Assembly: GCF_014191875.1 (NCBI RefSeq) | Contig: NZ_JACHXD010000024.1 | Span: 18,002 to 82,001, forward strand | Reading direction: 5' to 3' | From: Pseudoduganella violacea | GTDB lineage: Bacteria > Pseudomonadota > Gammaproteobacteria > Burkholderiales > Burkholderiaceae_D | Length of the DNA: 64,000 nucleotides | Shown: piece after piece, positions 1 through 8,478 of the stretch | How the letters are laid out: each line of letters begins with the position of its first letter | How positions within the stretch are numbered: position 1 is the first letter of the stretch | The notes under the pieces: model-generated | Seen by the model: the letters and a program-made list of their open reading frames with translations, nothing else | What the model was told of the DNA's origin: nothing | Database searches by the model: none | Program-made: the position numbers and the translations under genes

Positions 1-1
1 T

Positions 2-88
2 GCCGAAACGGGCGTGCACCGCATCTCCATCGGCGCCCTGACCAAGGACATCCGCGCTACCGACTTCTCGCTGCGCATCGTCGCCTAA
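2..88 (+). CDS. nadC: Nicotinate-nucleotide pyrophosphorylase (carboxylating), C-terminal end only
   Basis: Only the last 28 codons are in the window. The reading frame contains the tail motif RISIGALTKD followed by ATDFSLRI, which is the conserved end of quinolinate phosphoribosyltransferase, the enzyme that makes nicotinate mononucleotide from quinolinate and PRPP in de novo NAD synthesis. The stop is TAA at 86-88 and a strong hairpin with a T run follows. The assignment rests on this short tail only. Confidence 0.75.
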   Translation, partial: AETGVHRISIGALTKDIRATDFSLRIVA

Positions 89-106
89 GTCCGCCCGCTT
101 TACTCG

Positions 107-133
107 AAAGGCCGCCTCACTGGCGGCCTTTTT
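107..133 (+). terminator. Rho-independent terminator after nadC
   Basis: The stem AAGGCCGCC / GGCGGCCTT with a five-base loop is followed directly by a T tract. It ends the nadC transcript before the ArsR-type promoter region. Confidence 0.85.
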
Positions 134-186
134 CATTGACGAGCCTGTGGGGCAGTTTGTTGATCAGGTGGTTTTTGCCTGCCAAA

Positions 187-202
187 TTAACCTTATGGTT
201 AA
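187..202 (+). promoter_or_regulatory. ArsR-type operator palindrome
   Basis: TTAACC-TTAT-GGTTAA is a 6+4+6 inverted repeat that overlaps the ATG (195) of the truncated ArsR-family reading frame. Its arms resemble the two palindromes ahead of the intact ArsR gene at 40,217 (ATAACC/GGTTAT), so it is most likely the self-operator of the regulator that has been lost. Confidence 0.55.
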
Positions 203-301
203 ATACGAAGAGCATCTGGATGCCGTCTTCACCGCGCTGGCCCATCCTGCGCGAAGGGCCATGCTAAGCTGGAAACCTATCTCGGAAAAATGCAGTCCTG
301 A
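195..301 (+). pseudogene. Deletion scar: ArsR-family regulator N-terminus joined to SRPBCC C-terminus
   Basis: From ATG 195 the frame reads like the start of a SdpR/ArsR regulator (a VFTALAHPARRAML stretch, the usual first helix) and then loses similarity at about 264. From about 266 a second frame reads KLETYLGKMQS followed by TGA (299-301), which looks like the extreme C-terminus of an AHSA1/SRPBCC protein. ArsR and SRPBCC genes usually overlap as a pair, as at 40,217-40,956, so an internal deletion seems to have removed the middle of both. The ArsR frame is open into the downstream GST gene and could make a fusion from ATG 195. Confidence 0.6.
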
Positions 302-329
302 GGGGCTGCGCCCATTGGAGGTGTCGAAT

Positions 330-986
330 ATGTCGCTTGCGTTGTATGGTCATCCATTTTCCTCGTACACCCAGAAGGTGTTGATCGCCCTGTACGAAAA
401 CGAGCTGCCTTTTGAGTTCCGCTGCATCGGACCGGATACACCGCAGCACGTGGCGGAGTGGCTGCGGCGCTGGCCGCTGGCCAAATTCCCCTTGTTGCTG
501 GACGGTGAGCGGCAGGTGCTCGAAACCAGCATCATCATCGAGCATCTGCAGCTCAACCATCCCGGACAGCTGCGCCTGCTGCCGGAGAATCCAGCCGCCC
601 TCGATGTGCGTTTCCTCGACCGCTTTTTCGACCTGCACGTCATGAGTCCCGTGCAGCATGCGGTGAGCGGGGCGCTGACCGGCGTTCCGGAGAAGCGGAA
701 AGAGGCGCTGGAATTCGCGCAAGCCAAGCTGGAACTGGCTTATGCCTGGCTGGAAAAGCAGTTGGCCGGACGAGACTGGGCAAACGGCAAGGATTTCACG
801 TTGGCGGACTGCGCGGCGGCGCCATCGCTTTTTTATGCCGACTGGACGCACAGGATTGCCGAAACTTACCCGGTGCTGCGGGCCTACCGCGCGCGCCTGC
901 TGGCCCGTCCTTCCTTTGCGCGGGCGGTGGAAGAGGCGCGCCCCTATCGCGCGCTGTTTCCCTTGGGCGCGCCAGATCGCGACTAG
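330..986 (+). CDS. Glutathione S-transferase family protein
   Basis: A cytosolic GST of 218 aa. The thioredoxin-like N-domain starts SLALYGHPFSSYTQKV; the G-site elements LAKFPLLLDG and VLETSIIIEHL follow, and a helical C-domain carries GKDFTLADCAAAPSLFY. Such enzymes conjugate glutathione to electrophiles or act on small organic substrates; the substrate is not predictable here. ATG 330 was chosen because GGAGGT lies eight bases upstream and the fold begins there. The longer open frame back to 195 belongs to the ArsR remnant. Having lost that repressor, the gene is probably expressed constitutively from the old operator-promoter; that is inference. Confidence 0.85.
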   Translation: MSLALYGHPFSSYTQKVLIALYENELPFEFRCIGPDTPQHVAEWLRRWPLAKFPLLLDGERQVLETSIIIEHLQLNHPGQLRLLPENPAALDVRFLDRFFDLHVMSPVQHAVSGALTGVPEKRKEALEFAQAKLELAYAWLEKQLAGRDWANGKDFTLADCAAAPSLFYADWTHRIAETYPVLRAYRARLLARPSFARAVEEARPYRALFPLGAPDRD

Positions 987-1188
987 AGCGTTAGTAAGTT
1001 CGATCAGGCAATCAATCAATAAATCAATTGAATATTGTTTTGCGATTGAGCGATAATTTTCCACCATATGCACTACCCAACTTTCTCCTCTCGCACTGCG
1101 GAAACGCGCTACACTTTTTGAGCAGATTCGATTTTCTGATGCGCAGACCATCCTTCGCGGAGGTGCCTGATGAGAAAGTGGTGCGTTC

Positions 1189-4100
1189 ATGTCAGCCGTG
1201 CCTGAATCGGCCCGGCCCCTGGGGAAACTGGACCGGCTTGGCTTACGCCAGCGTCTGAACCTCGCGTTGGCCGCGCTGGCGCTACCGCTGTTAGTGGCCG
1301 CGCTGGCGGCCCTGGGCGCGCATAGCTATGCCATCAGTGCGGAGTCCGCCTATCAAAACGGCGAGCAGGCGGTGTTGCTGCGCAGCCAGCAAGCGCTGCT
1401 TGTGGCGCGCGCCGGCGACATGGATGCCTTGCGCGCCTTGATGCGCGAGGTGGCGCAGCGCAGCAGCTTGTCAGTCCTGCGCGCGCAGGCGCAGGCAGTT
1501 GCGGTGGCGAGCAATGATACGGCGCCGCAGGGCGCCGTGCGCAGCGTGGCCTTACAACCCTTGTTGGAGGAATTGCAGCGCCTCGCCCGCGATGCCGATG
1601 CCGCCGCGCGCCAGCAGGCCAGCCACGTTGCCACGGTCGCTTTCGTGGTACTGCTGGCGGCGCCGCTGATCGCACTGCTGATTGGCAGCTGGCTGGCACA
1701 CCGCATCACGGCTGGCGTCGACGTCACGCTGCGCGAATGCATACAGCTGGCCAGCGACATCATCGCCGGCGACTATATCAGCGTGCAAAGGGCACGCGCC
1801 GCGGCTGTGCTGGCAGCCGCCAGCGGACGGAAGAAGGGACGTGGCGCCACGCCGTCCAGCGAAGCCGACGCGACGGGCAAGAATGAATTTACCGTGCTGG
1901 CCAATACGCTGGCCGGCGTGGCGGCGGAAATGGAGGCGGTGGAGCGCCGCCGCGTTGAGGTGGAAGAGAGTAACGCCAGCCTGGAACGCGCGCGCCGCCT
2001 GCTGCAAAGCTGTACCGAGACGCTGGCGCAAGGCGCGGATGAAACCCTGTTGCTGCAAGCTGTCTGCCAGCATCTGGTGGAAGCCGGCTACCGCATTGCC
2101 TGGGCCGGCCTGGCGCGTAGCGACCGTGAGCGCAATGTGGAGCTGGCGGCGCATGCGGGCAGCGACCGCGATTACATCGCCCAGCTTGACCTGGGCTGGG
2201 GCCACGACCGCCAGCGCTGCGTGGGCGCCGGCGCCGCCATCGCGGAACGGCGCACGCTGATGACGTCGAACGTCGGCGCCAGCGGCAGGTTCGCAGCTTG
2301 GCGCACCGGCAGCCTGCCGCGCGGCCTGGGCGCCTGTATTGCCATTCCATTGCAGCACCAGGGCAGCATGATTGGCTGTCTCAGCCTGTATTCCGTGCAG
2401 TTGCAACCATTCAGCGCAGCGGAAATCGCCATGCTGCAGGCCATTGCCGCCGCGCTGAGCGCCGCGCTGCATAGCTTGCGCGCCGCCGCCGAGCGCCAGC
2501 GCATACAGGAGCAACTGAGCCGCCACGTCAATTACGACAGCCTGACCGGGCTGGCCAATCGCTTTACCCTGGAAAGCAGCTTGCAAAAGCTGGCGGCCGA
2601 CAGTAAGGACAGCAGCCGCAAACTGGCCGTCTTCAGCGTCGACCTGGATCGCTTCCGCGATGTCAACGACACGCTCGGCCACGACCACGGTGACCGCATG
2701 CTGGCCGAAGTGGCGCGCCGTCTTGAGGGCGCGGCAGGAAATAATGGTGTCGCCGCCCGCCTGGGCGCGGACGAATTCGTGGTGGTCTTGTCGCAGCTGG
2801 AGTCGGCCACGGTGGCGGAAAGCGCCGCCGGGGCGCTGCTGGCCGCGCTGTCGCGGCCTTTGCAGAATGGGCCGGACGGCCTGGCGCCATCGGCTTCCAT
2901 CGGCATCAGCTTGTACCCGGACGACAGCGTGGAAGTGGCCGCCGCCCTGCGCCACGCCAATCTCGCCATGCACGACGCCAAGGCGGCGGGTGGCAATACC
3001 TTCCGCTTCTACGGTCCGGAAATGAATGCGCGCGCCACGGCGCGATTCGCCATGGAAGCCGAGCTGCGCCGCGCGTTGGAGCTCAAGGAACTGATGATGC
3101 ATTATCAACCCCAGGTCAGCCTGGTCAACGGCATGATCACCGGGGCCGAAGCGCTGATGCGCTGGTATCACCCCACGCGCGGCATCGTCGGCCCCAAGGA
3201 GTTCATCCGCCTGGCCGAGGAGAGCGGCTTGCTGCTGCCGTTCGGCGTCTGGGCCATCGACAACGTCTGCGCCCAGATCGCCGCCTGGCTACGCGAGGGC
3301 CTGCCCGTGCCGACCATCTCCGTCAATCTTTCGCCCGGCCAGTTCAATCAGCCGGATTTGCTCGATACCGTGCGCCACGCGTTGGAACGCTATCGGCTGG
3401 AGCCACGTCAGCTCGCGCTGGAGATCACGGAAAGCGCCGTCATGCGCGACGCGGAGGCTGCCGGAGAAAGGCTGCGCGAGCTGCATGCGCTGGGTGTGCG
3501 CCTGATCCTCGACCAGTTCGGTACGGGCCAATCCTCGTTCAGCTATCTGAAACGCTTCCCGATCAGCCACCTGAAGATCGACCGCTCCTTCGTGCGCGAC
3601 ATCACGACGGTGCCGGACGATGCAGCCATCTGCAACGCGGTGATCGCACTGGCCCATAATCTGCATGCGACGGTGGTGGCGCAGGGCGTGGAGACGGAGG
3701 AGCAGGTGAGCTATCTGCGGCGCCGCAACTGCGATGAGATCCAGGGCCAGTTCTTCAGCCGCGCCTTGCCGCCCCAGGGCTTCGCCCAACTGCTGTCCAG
3801 CAACCGCAAGCTGTCCCTGGGCGAGGTGGACGAAACACCGCACACCATCTTGCTGCTGGATGACGAGGCGAATATCGTGCGCGCCCTGGGCCGTGCCCTG
3901 CGCACCGATGGCTACAAAATCCTGGCCGCAGTCAATGCCGAAGAAGCTTTCCGGCTGTTGGCCGTCAACGAGGTGCAGGTGGTGGTGTCGGACCAGCGCA
4001 TGCCCGAGATGAGCGGCACCGAATTCCTCAGCCGCGTCAAGGATCTGTATCCGGACACGATACGCATCGTCCTTTCTGGCTATGCCGACCTGGAATCGGT

Positions 4101-4224
4101 CATCGACGCCGTCAATCGGGGCGCCATCTACCGCTTCTTCACCAAGCCCTGGGACGACGAGCAATTGCGCGCCTGCATCCGCGAAGCCTTCCGCCAGCAC
4201 CGCATCGGCCTGGCCGTCGCTTGA
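1189..4224 (+). CDS. Membrane GAF-GGDEF-EAL protein with C-terminal receiver domain
   Basis: A 1011-aa c-di-GMP signalling protein. Two membrane helices (about residues 20-46 and 147-170) enclose a short periplasmic sensor, followed by a HAMP-like linker, GAF (about 265-425), GGDEF (about 445-605), EAL (about 625-870) and a response-regulator receiver (about 885-1000, phospho-Asp in VVVSDQRMPE). The A-loop is GADEF (around 526) instead of GGDEF. In the EAL domain the metal-binding DDFGTG motif is DQFGTG (around 775), so phosphodiesterase activity is doubtful although EITES and KIDRSFV remain. The receiver sits at the C-terminus, an arrangement seen in RpfG/HD-GYP-linked architectures but unusual with EAL. 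An in-frame TGA at 1171 fixes the start. Confidence 0.9.
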   Translation: MSAVPESARPLGKLDRLGLRQRLNLALAALALPLLVAALAALGAHSYAISAESAYQNGEQAVLLRSQQALLVARAGDMDALRALMREVAQRSSLSVLRAQAQAVAVASNDTAPQGAVRSVALQPLLEELQRLARDADAAARQQASHVATVAFVVLLAAPLIALLIGSWLAHRITAGVDVTLRECIQLASDIIAGDYISVQRARAAAVLAAASGRKKGRGATPSSEADATGKNEFTVLANTLAGVAAEMEAVERRRVEVEESNASLERARRLLQSCTETLAQGADETLLLQAVCQHLVEAGYRIAWAGLARSDRERNVELAAHAGSDRDYIAQLDLGWGHDRQRCVGAGAAIAERRTLMTSNVGASGRFAAWRTGSLPRGLGACIAIPLQHQGSMIGCLSLYSVQLQPFSAAEIAMLQAIAAALSAALHSLRAAAERQRIQEQLSRHVNYDSLTGLANRFTLESSLQKLAADSKDSSRKLAVFSVDLDRFRDVNDTLGHDHGDRMLAEVARRLEGAAGNNGVAARLGADEFVVVLSQLESATVAESAAGALLAALSRPLQNGPDGLAPSASIGISLYPDDSVEVAAALRHANLAMHDAKAAGGNTFRFYGPEMNARATARFAMEAELRRALELKELMMHYQPQVSLVNGMITGAEALMRWYHPTRGIVGPKEFIRLAEESGLLLPFGVWAIDNVCAQIAAWLREGLPVPTISVNLSPGQFNQPDLLDTVRHALERYRLEPRQLALEITESAVMRDAEAAGERLRELHALGVRLILDQFGTGQSSFSYLKRFPISHLKIDRSFVRDITTVPDDAAICNAVIALAHNLHATVVAQGVETEEQVSYLRRRNCDEIQGQFFSRALPPQGFAQLLSSNRKLSLGEVDETPHTILLLDDEANIVRALGRALRTDGYKILAAVNAEEAFRLLAVNEVQVVVSDQRMPEMSGTEFLSRVKDLYPDTIRIVLSGYADLESVIDAVNRGAIYRFFTKPWDDEQLRACIREAFRQHRIGLAVA

Positions 4225-4228
4225 ATAG

Positions 4229-4253
4229 AAAAAAGCCGCCCCGAAGGGCGGCT
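4229..4253 (-). terminator. Terminator of the MFS transporter gene, shared with the convergent GGDEF gene
   Basis: GCCGCCC / GGGCGGC hairpin. Read on the minus strand it is followed by TTTTTT, so it is a good intrinsic terminator for the transporter gene; the plus-strand side lacks a T run. Confidence 0.8.
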
Positions 4254-4290
4254 GCAAGAACGACAGGCGGTCATGCCGCCCACCGGGACC

Positions 4291-5994
4291 TTAGTCTGCC
4301 GCGTAGATATTGTTGTCCTTGGTTTCGCGGATGAAGAGGGCGCCGATCACTACCGTTGCGAGCGCGATCACGATCGGATACCACAGGCCGTAGTAGATGT
4401 CGCCCTTGAAGGCCACCAGGGCGAAGGCGGTGGTCGGCAGCAGGCCGCCGAACCAGCCATTGCCGATGTGGTAAGGCAGGGACATGGAGGTGTAGCGGAT
4501 GCGGGTCGGGAACATCTCCACCAGCATGGCGGCGATCGGGCCGTAGACCATGGTCACGTACAGCACCAGCACGAACAGCAGCAGCACCATCATCGGCTTG
4601 TTGATCTGCTCGGGATCGGCCTTGGCGGGATAGCCGGCGGCCTTGATGGCATCGCCCATCGATTTCTTTAGATCGGCTTCCTTCTTCTTGCTATCGGCGT
4701 CGAAGTTGTGGCCATCGGCCGTCATCACGGCATTGAAGGATTGGATTTCCTTGTCGCCGACTTTCACCACCGCCACCGCACCGGCCGGCGCGTCCTGGCG
4801 GGTGTAGGCCACCGAGGAGCGCGACAGCATGGCGGTTGCGATATCGCAGGAGGACGGGAATTTCTTCTCGCCCGTGGCGTTGAACTGGAAGTGGCAGGAT
4901 GCCGGATCGGCCACCACCACCACCGGCGAGTTCTTCAGCGCCGCTTCCAGCTGCGGATTGCCGTAGTGGGTCAGGCCGTTAAACAGCGGGAAGTACGTGG
5001 CGGCGGCGATGATGCAGCCACCCAGGATGATCCATTTGCGGCCGATCCTGTCCGACAGGCTGCCGAAGAAGATGAAGAATGGCGTCGCCAGCAGCAGGGC
5101 GATGGCGATCAGGATATTCGCGGTGGCGATATCGATCTTCAGCGTCTGCAGCATGAAGAACAGGGCGTAGAACTGGCCGGTGTACCACACCACGGCCTGG
5201 CCCATGGTCAGGCCGATCAGGGCGAACACCACGATTTTCAGGTTTTTCCACTGGCCGAAAGCTTCCGACAGCGGCGCCTTGGAAGTTTTGCCTTCCGCCT
5301 TCATTTTGGCGAAAGCCGGCGATTCATTCATCGACAGGCGAATCCACACCGAGATGCCCAGCAGGACCACGGACACCAGGAAGGGAATGCGCCAGCCCCA
5401 GGCGGCAAAGCCTTCTTCGCCGATGGCCAGGCGGGTCGCCAGGATCACCAGCAGGGAGAGGAAGAAGCCCAAGGTTGCCGTGGTCTGGATCCAGGCGGTG
5501 AACAGGCCGCGCTTGCCGTGCGGCGCGTGCTCGGCCACATAGGTGGCCGCGCCGCCGTATTCGCCGCCCAGCGCCAGGCCTTGCAGCAGGCGCAGGCCGA
5601 CCAGGATGATCGGGGCCGCGATGCCGATGGTGGCGTGGCCCGGCAGCAGGCCGACGATGAAGGTCGACAAGCCCATGATCAGGATCGTCACCAGGAAGGT
5701 GTATTTGCGGCCGATCATATCGCCCAAGCGGCCAAAGACCAGGGCGCCGAATGGACGTACGATAAAGCCTGCGGCGAAGGCCAGCAGGGCGAAGATGAAG
5801 GTGGTGGTCGGATCGCCGATGAAGAACTGCTTGGCGATGATCGAGGCCAGCGAACCGTAGAGGTAGAAGTCGTACCACTCGAACACGGTGCCGAGGGAAG
5901 AAGCGAAAATCACCTTCTTCTCTTCGGCGGTCATCGGGGCGTCCTTGCCCCCGCCCGCTTTGCGCATGTCGGCGGTACCTGAGGTAATTGCCAT
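4291..5994 (-). CDS. MFS transporter, metabolite:H+ symporter (MHS) family
   Basis: A 567-aa polytopic protein. The MHS signature GTVFEWYDFYLYG lies after a short cytoplasmic tail, and the loop 2-3 motif (GRLGDMIGRKYT) and its second-half counterpart (GSLSDRIGRK) are present. MHS members import organic acids, osmolytes or shikimate-type compounds with protons. It is longer than the usual 430-aa family members because of a hydrophilic insert of roughly 100 residues, rich in Lys and Asp, in the second half (about residues 355-455) that contains two cysteines. ATG 5994 is preceded by GGAG; an upstream TTG is unlikely. It lies divergently from the thiolase operon across 207 bp. Confidence 0.88.
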   Translation of the reverse strand: MAITSGTADMRKAGGGKDAPMTAEEKKVIFASSLGTVFEWYDFYLYGSLASIIAKQFFIGDPTTTFIFALLAFAAGFIVRPFGALVFGRLGDMIGRKYTFLVTILIMGLSTFIVGLLPGHATIGIAAPIILVGLRLLQGLALGGEYGGAATYVAEHAPHGKRGLFTAWIQTTATLGFFLSLLVILATRLAIGEEGFAAWGWRIPFLVSVVLLGISVWIRLSMNESPAFAKMKAEGKTSKAPLSEAFGQWKNLKIVVFALIGLTMGQAVVWYTGQFYALFFMLQTLKIDIATANILIAIALLLATPFFIFFGSLSDRIGRKWIILGGCIIAAATYFPLFNGLTHYGNPQLEAALKNSPVVVVADPASCHFQFNATGEKKFPSSCDIATAMLSRSSVAYTRQDAPAGAVAVVKVGDKEIQSFNAVMTADGHNFDADSKKKEADLKKSMGDAIKAAGYPAKADPEQINKPMMVLLLFVLVLYVTMVYGPIAAMLVEMFPTRIRYTSMSLPYHIGNGWFGGLLPTTAFALVAFKGDIYYGLWYPIVIALATVVIGALFIRETKDNNIYAAD

Positions 5995-6201
5995 GGTTTG
6001 TGTCTCCAAATAATAATAACTTATATGCTGTTACTACTTCAGCATCATGGAGTGTGTGCGCTGAACCTTACGTCATGCTTGCTTGAAACTTACGCCAAGC
6101 TTACAAAATGACCATCTCTCCATCCTGCGAACGACCGTACTAATCTATGCTATTCTCGTTCGCTGCCACCTGACACCCACAAATCCATCGAGGAGACTTT
6201 C

Positions 6202-7380
6202 ATGACTGACGCCGTCATCGTATCGACCGCCCGCACCGGGCTGGCCAAATCCTGGAAAGGCGCGTTCAATATGACGCACGGCGCCACTCTGGGTGCCCAT
6301 GTACTGCAAGCGGCGGTGGCCCGCGCCGGGATCGAGGGCGGGGAAGTCGAGGATGTGCTGGTGGGCTGCGCCAATCCGGAAGGCGCGACCGGCGGCAATA
6401 TCGCGCGCCAGGTCGTGATCCGCGCCGGCCTGCCGGTGTCGACGGCGGGCATGACCATCAACCGTTTCTGCTCCTCCGGCTTGCAGACCATCGCCACCGC
6501 GGCCCAGCGCATCATCGCCGGCGAAGGCGATATCTACGCGGCGGGCGGCGTGGAGTCGATCTCCTGCGTGCAGCAGGAGATGAATATGCACATGTATGCG
6601 GAAGTCTGGCTCAAACAGAACAAGCCGGAAATCTACCTGCCCATGCTGCAGACGGCGGAAATCGTCGCCAAGCGCTACGGCATCGCCAAGGAGCGCCAGG
6701 ACGAATACGGCGTGCAAAGCCAGCAGCGCGCCGCCGCAGCCCAGGCGGCGGGCCTGTTCAACGCCGAAATCGTACCCATGACCACGGTGATGGGCGTGGC
6801 CGACAAGGCCAGCGGCATGCTGGCCTCGCGCGAAGTGACCATCTCCGCCGATGAAGGCATCCGCGCCGATACGACGCTGGAAGGCGTCGCCAAGATCCGC
6901 ACCGCGCTGCCGGGCGGCGTGATCAGCGCGGGCAACGCCAGCCAATTCTCGGACGGCGCTTCGATGGCGATTGTGATGAATGCCAAAACGGCGGAGCAGA
7001 AAGGCCTGCAGCCGCTGGGGATCTTCCGCGGCTTCGCGGTGGCGGGTTGCGAACCGGATGAAATGGGCATCGGCCCGGTCTATGCGATTCCCAAGCTGCT
7101 GAAAAAAGCCGGCCTGAAGGTCGAGGACATCGGCCTGTGGGAGCTGAACGAAGCTTTCGCCGTGCAGGTGCTGTACTGCGCCGACAAGCTGGGCATCCCG
7201 ATGGCGCGCCTGAACGTGAACGGCGGCGCGATCGCGGTAGGCCATCCCTACGGCGTATCGGGCGCGCGCCTGACGGGTCATGCCCTGATCGAAGGCAAGC
7301 GCCGTGGCGTCAAATACGTGGTCGTCACCATGTGCATTGGCGGCGGCCAGGGCGCTGCCGGCTTGTTCGAGGTGGTTTAA
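6202..7380 (+). CDS. Acetyl-CoA C-acyltransferase (thiolase)
   Basis: A 392-aa thiolase. The nucleophilic cysteine is C90 in NRFCSSGLQ; NEAFAVQ, GGAIAVGHPYG and the C-terminal CIGGGQGAA supply the other catalytic His and Cys. It cleaves 3-ketoacyl-CoA in beta-oxidation or runs the reverse condensation. GGAG lies before ATG 6202. It is the first gene of six tightly packed genes (Dabb, SDR, MDR reductase, SDR, GNAT), so it probably serves a catabolic route for a branched or cyclic acid; the substrate cannot be read from the sequence. Confidence 0.92.
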   Translation: MTDAVIVSTARTGLAKSWKGAFNMTHGATLGAHVLQAAVARAGIEGGEVEDVLVGCANPEGATGGNIARQVVIRAGLPVSTAGMTINRFCSSGLQTIATAAQRIIAGEGDIYAAGGVESISCVQQEMNMHMYAEVWLKQNKPEIYLPMLQTAEIVAKRYGIAKERQDEYGVQSQQRAAAAQAAGLFNAEIVPMTTVMGVADKASGMLASREVTISADEGIRADTTLEGVAKIRTALPGGVISAGNASQFSDGASMAIVMNAKTAEQKGLQPLGIFRGFAVAGCEPDEMGIGPVYAIPKLLKKAGLKVEDIGLWELNEAFAVQVLYCADKLGIPMARLNVNGGAIAVGHPYGVSGARLTGHALIEGKRRGVKYVVVTMCIGGGQGAAGLFEVV

Positions 7381-7381
7381 G

Positions 7382-7684
7382 ATGATCAAGCATATCGTGA
7401 TGTGGAAGCTGAAAGACCATGCCGAAGGCGCCGACCGTGCCGCCAACGCGCGCAAGATGAAGGAAATGCTGGACGCCTGCGCCAATCTGGTGCCCGGCAT
7501 TCTGGCTTTTGAAGTCGCCATCGCCCAGCCTGACCTGGAAGCGACCTACGACGTGGTGCTGTATTCCGCCTTCGCCAGCAAGGAAGCGCTGGACGCCTAC
7601 CAATCCCACCCTGAACACCAGGCCTTGAAACCCTTCTTCGGCGCGGTGCGCGATGCGCGCCAGTGCATGGATTACGCCCTATGA
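7382..7684 (+). CDS. Dabb family (stress-responsive A/B barrel) protein
   Basis: A 100-aa single ferredoxin-like A/B-barrel domain: the start IKHIVMWKLKD, a central PGILAFEVA strand and the end DARQCMDYAL match the Dabb pattern. These dimeric proteins often accompany catabolic or polyketide genes, and some are cyclases. The start lies one base after the thiolase stop and the end overlaps the next ATG by four bases, so translation is coupled. Confidence 0.85.
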   Translation: MIKHIVMWKLKDHAEGADRAANARKMKEMLDACANLVPGILAFEVAIAQPDLEATYDVVLYSAFASKEALDAYQSHPEHQALKPFFGAVRDARQCMDYAL

Positions 7685-8463
7685 GCACTACCCAGGAATT
7701 ATTCAGCCTGAAAGGCAAGACAGCCCTCGTCACCGGCGGTTCGCGTGGATTGGGTTTGCAAATGGCGCTGGCGCTCGGCGAGCAGGGGGCATCGGTCGTG
7801 GTTTCGGCGCGCAAGCAGGGCGAACTCGATGAAGCCGTGGCCTTTCTCGCCAGCCAGGGCGTGACCGCTTATGCCGTCGCTGCCGATCTGTCGCGGGAAG
7901 ACGCGGTGAATCCGCTGGTCGATGCGACCTTGGGCCATCTGGGCCATATCGATATCCTGGTGAACAACGCCGGGGCCACCTGGGGCGCGCCGGCCGAGGA
8001 CTATCCGCTGGAAGCGTGGGACAAGGTGATGAACCTGAACGTGCGCAGCATCTTCCTGCTGTCGCAAGCGGTGGCCAAGCGCTCAATGATTCCGCGCCAA
8101 GCGGGCCGCATCATCAATATCGCATCGATTGCCGGACTGGCGGGCAATCCGCCGGGGACCATGAAAACCATCGCCTACAACACCTCGAAAGCGGCGGTGG
8201 TCAACTTCACGCGCACGCTGGCGGGCGAGTGGGGCGCTTACGGAATTAATGTGAACGCTATCGCTCCCGGCTTTTTCCCCTCTAAAATGACGGCCGGCGT
8301 GCTGCAGGCGATCGGCGAAGAAAAGCTGGCGATGGGTGCGCCGCTGGGCCGCCTGGGCGGCGATGAGGATCTAAAAGGCGCCGTGGTGCTGTTCGCATCG
8401 GCGGCAGGGCGCCATATCACCGGACAAACGCTGGCCATCGATGGAGGCGTGTCCGCAGTCTAA
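7681..8463 (+). CDS. SDR family oxidoreductase
   Basis: A 260-aa classical short-chain dehydrogenase. The TGGSRGLG nucleotide-binding motif, NNAG, the Ser of the IASIAG strand and the catalytic YNTSK are all present, with a C-terminal GQTLAIDGG typical of the FabG-like branch. The ATGA overlap with the Dabb gene sets the start. Within this operon it would act as a 3-hydroxyacyl or hydroxysteroid-type dehydrogenase upstream of the thiolase step; that is inference. Confidence 0.9.
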   Translation: MSTTQELFSLKGKTALVTGGSRGLGLQMALALGEQGASVVVSARKQGELDEAVAFLASQGVTAYAVAADLSREDAVNPLVDATLGHLGHIDILVNNAGATWGAPAEDYPLEAWDKVMNLNVRSIFLLSQAVAKRSMIPRQAGRIINIASIAGLAGNPPGTMKTIAYNTSKAAVVNFTRTLAGEWGAYGINVNAIAPGFFPSKMTAGVLQAIGEEKLAMGAPLGRLGGDEDLKGAVVLFASAAGRHITGQTLAIDGGVSAV

Positions 8464-8478
8464 TAAGTAGGAGTTTGA

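Noticed and set aside
1334..3171. Long minus-strand frames opposite the GGDEF-EAL gene
   Set aside because: They are typical high-GC antisense shadows, rich in His/Gln/Arg/Ala, with no domain.
4708..5982. A 424-codon plus-strand frame opposite the MFS transporter
   Set aside because: Antisense shadow with Gln/His/Asp/Arg-biased composition; the minus-strand transporter has full family motifs.
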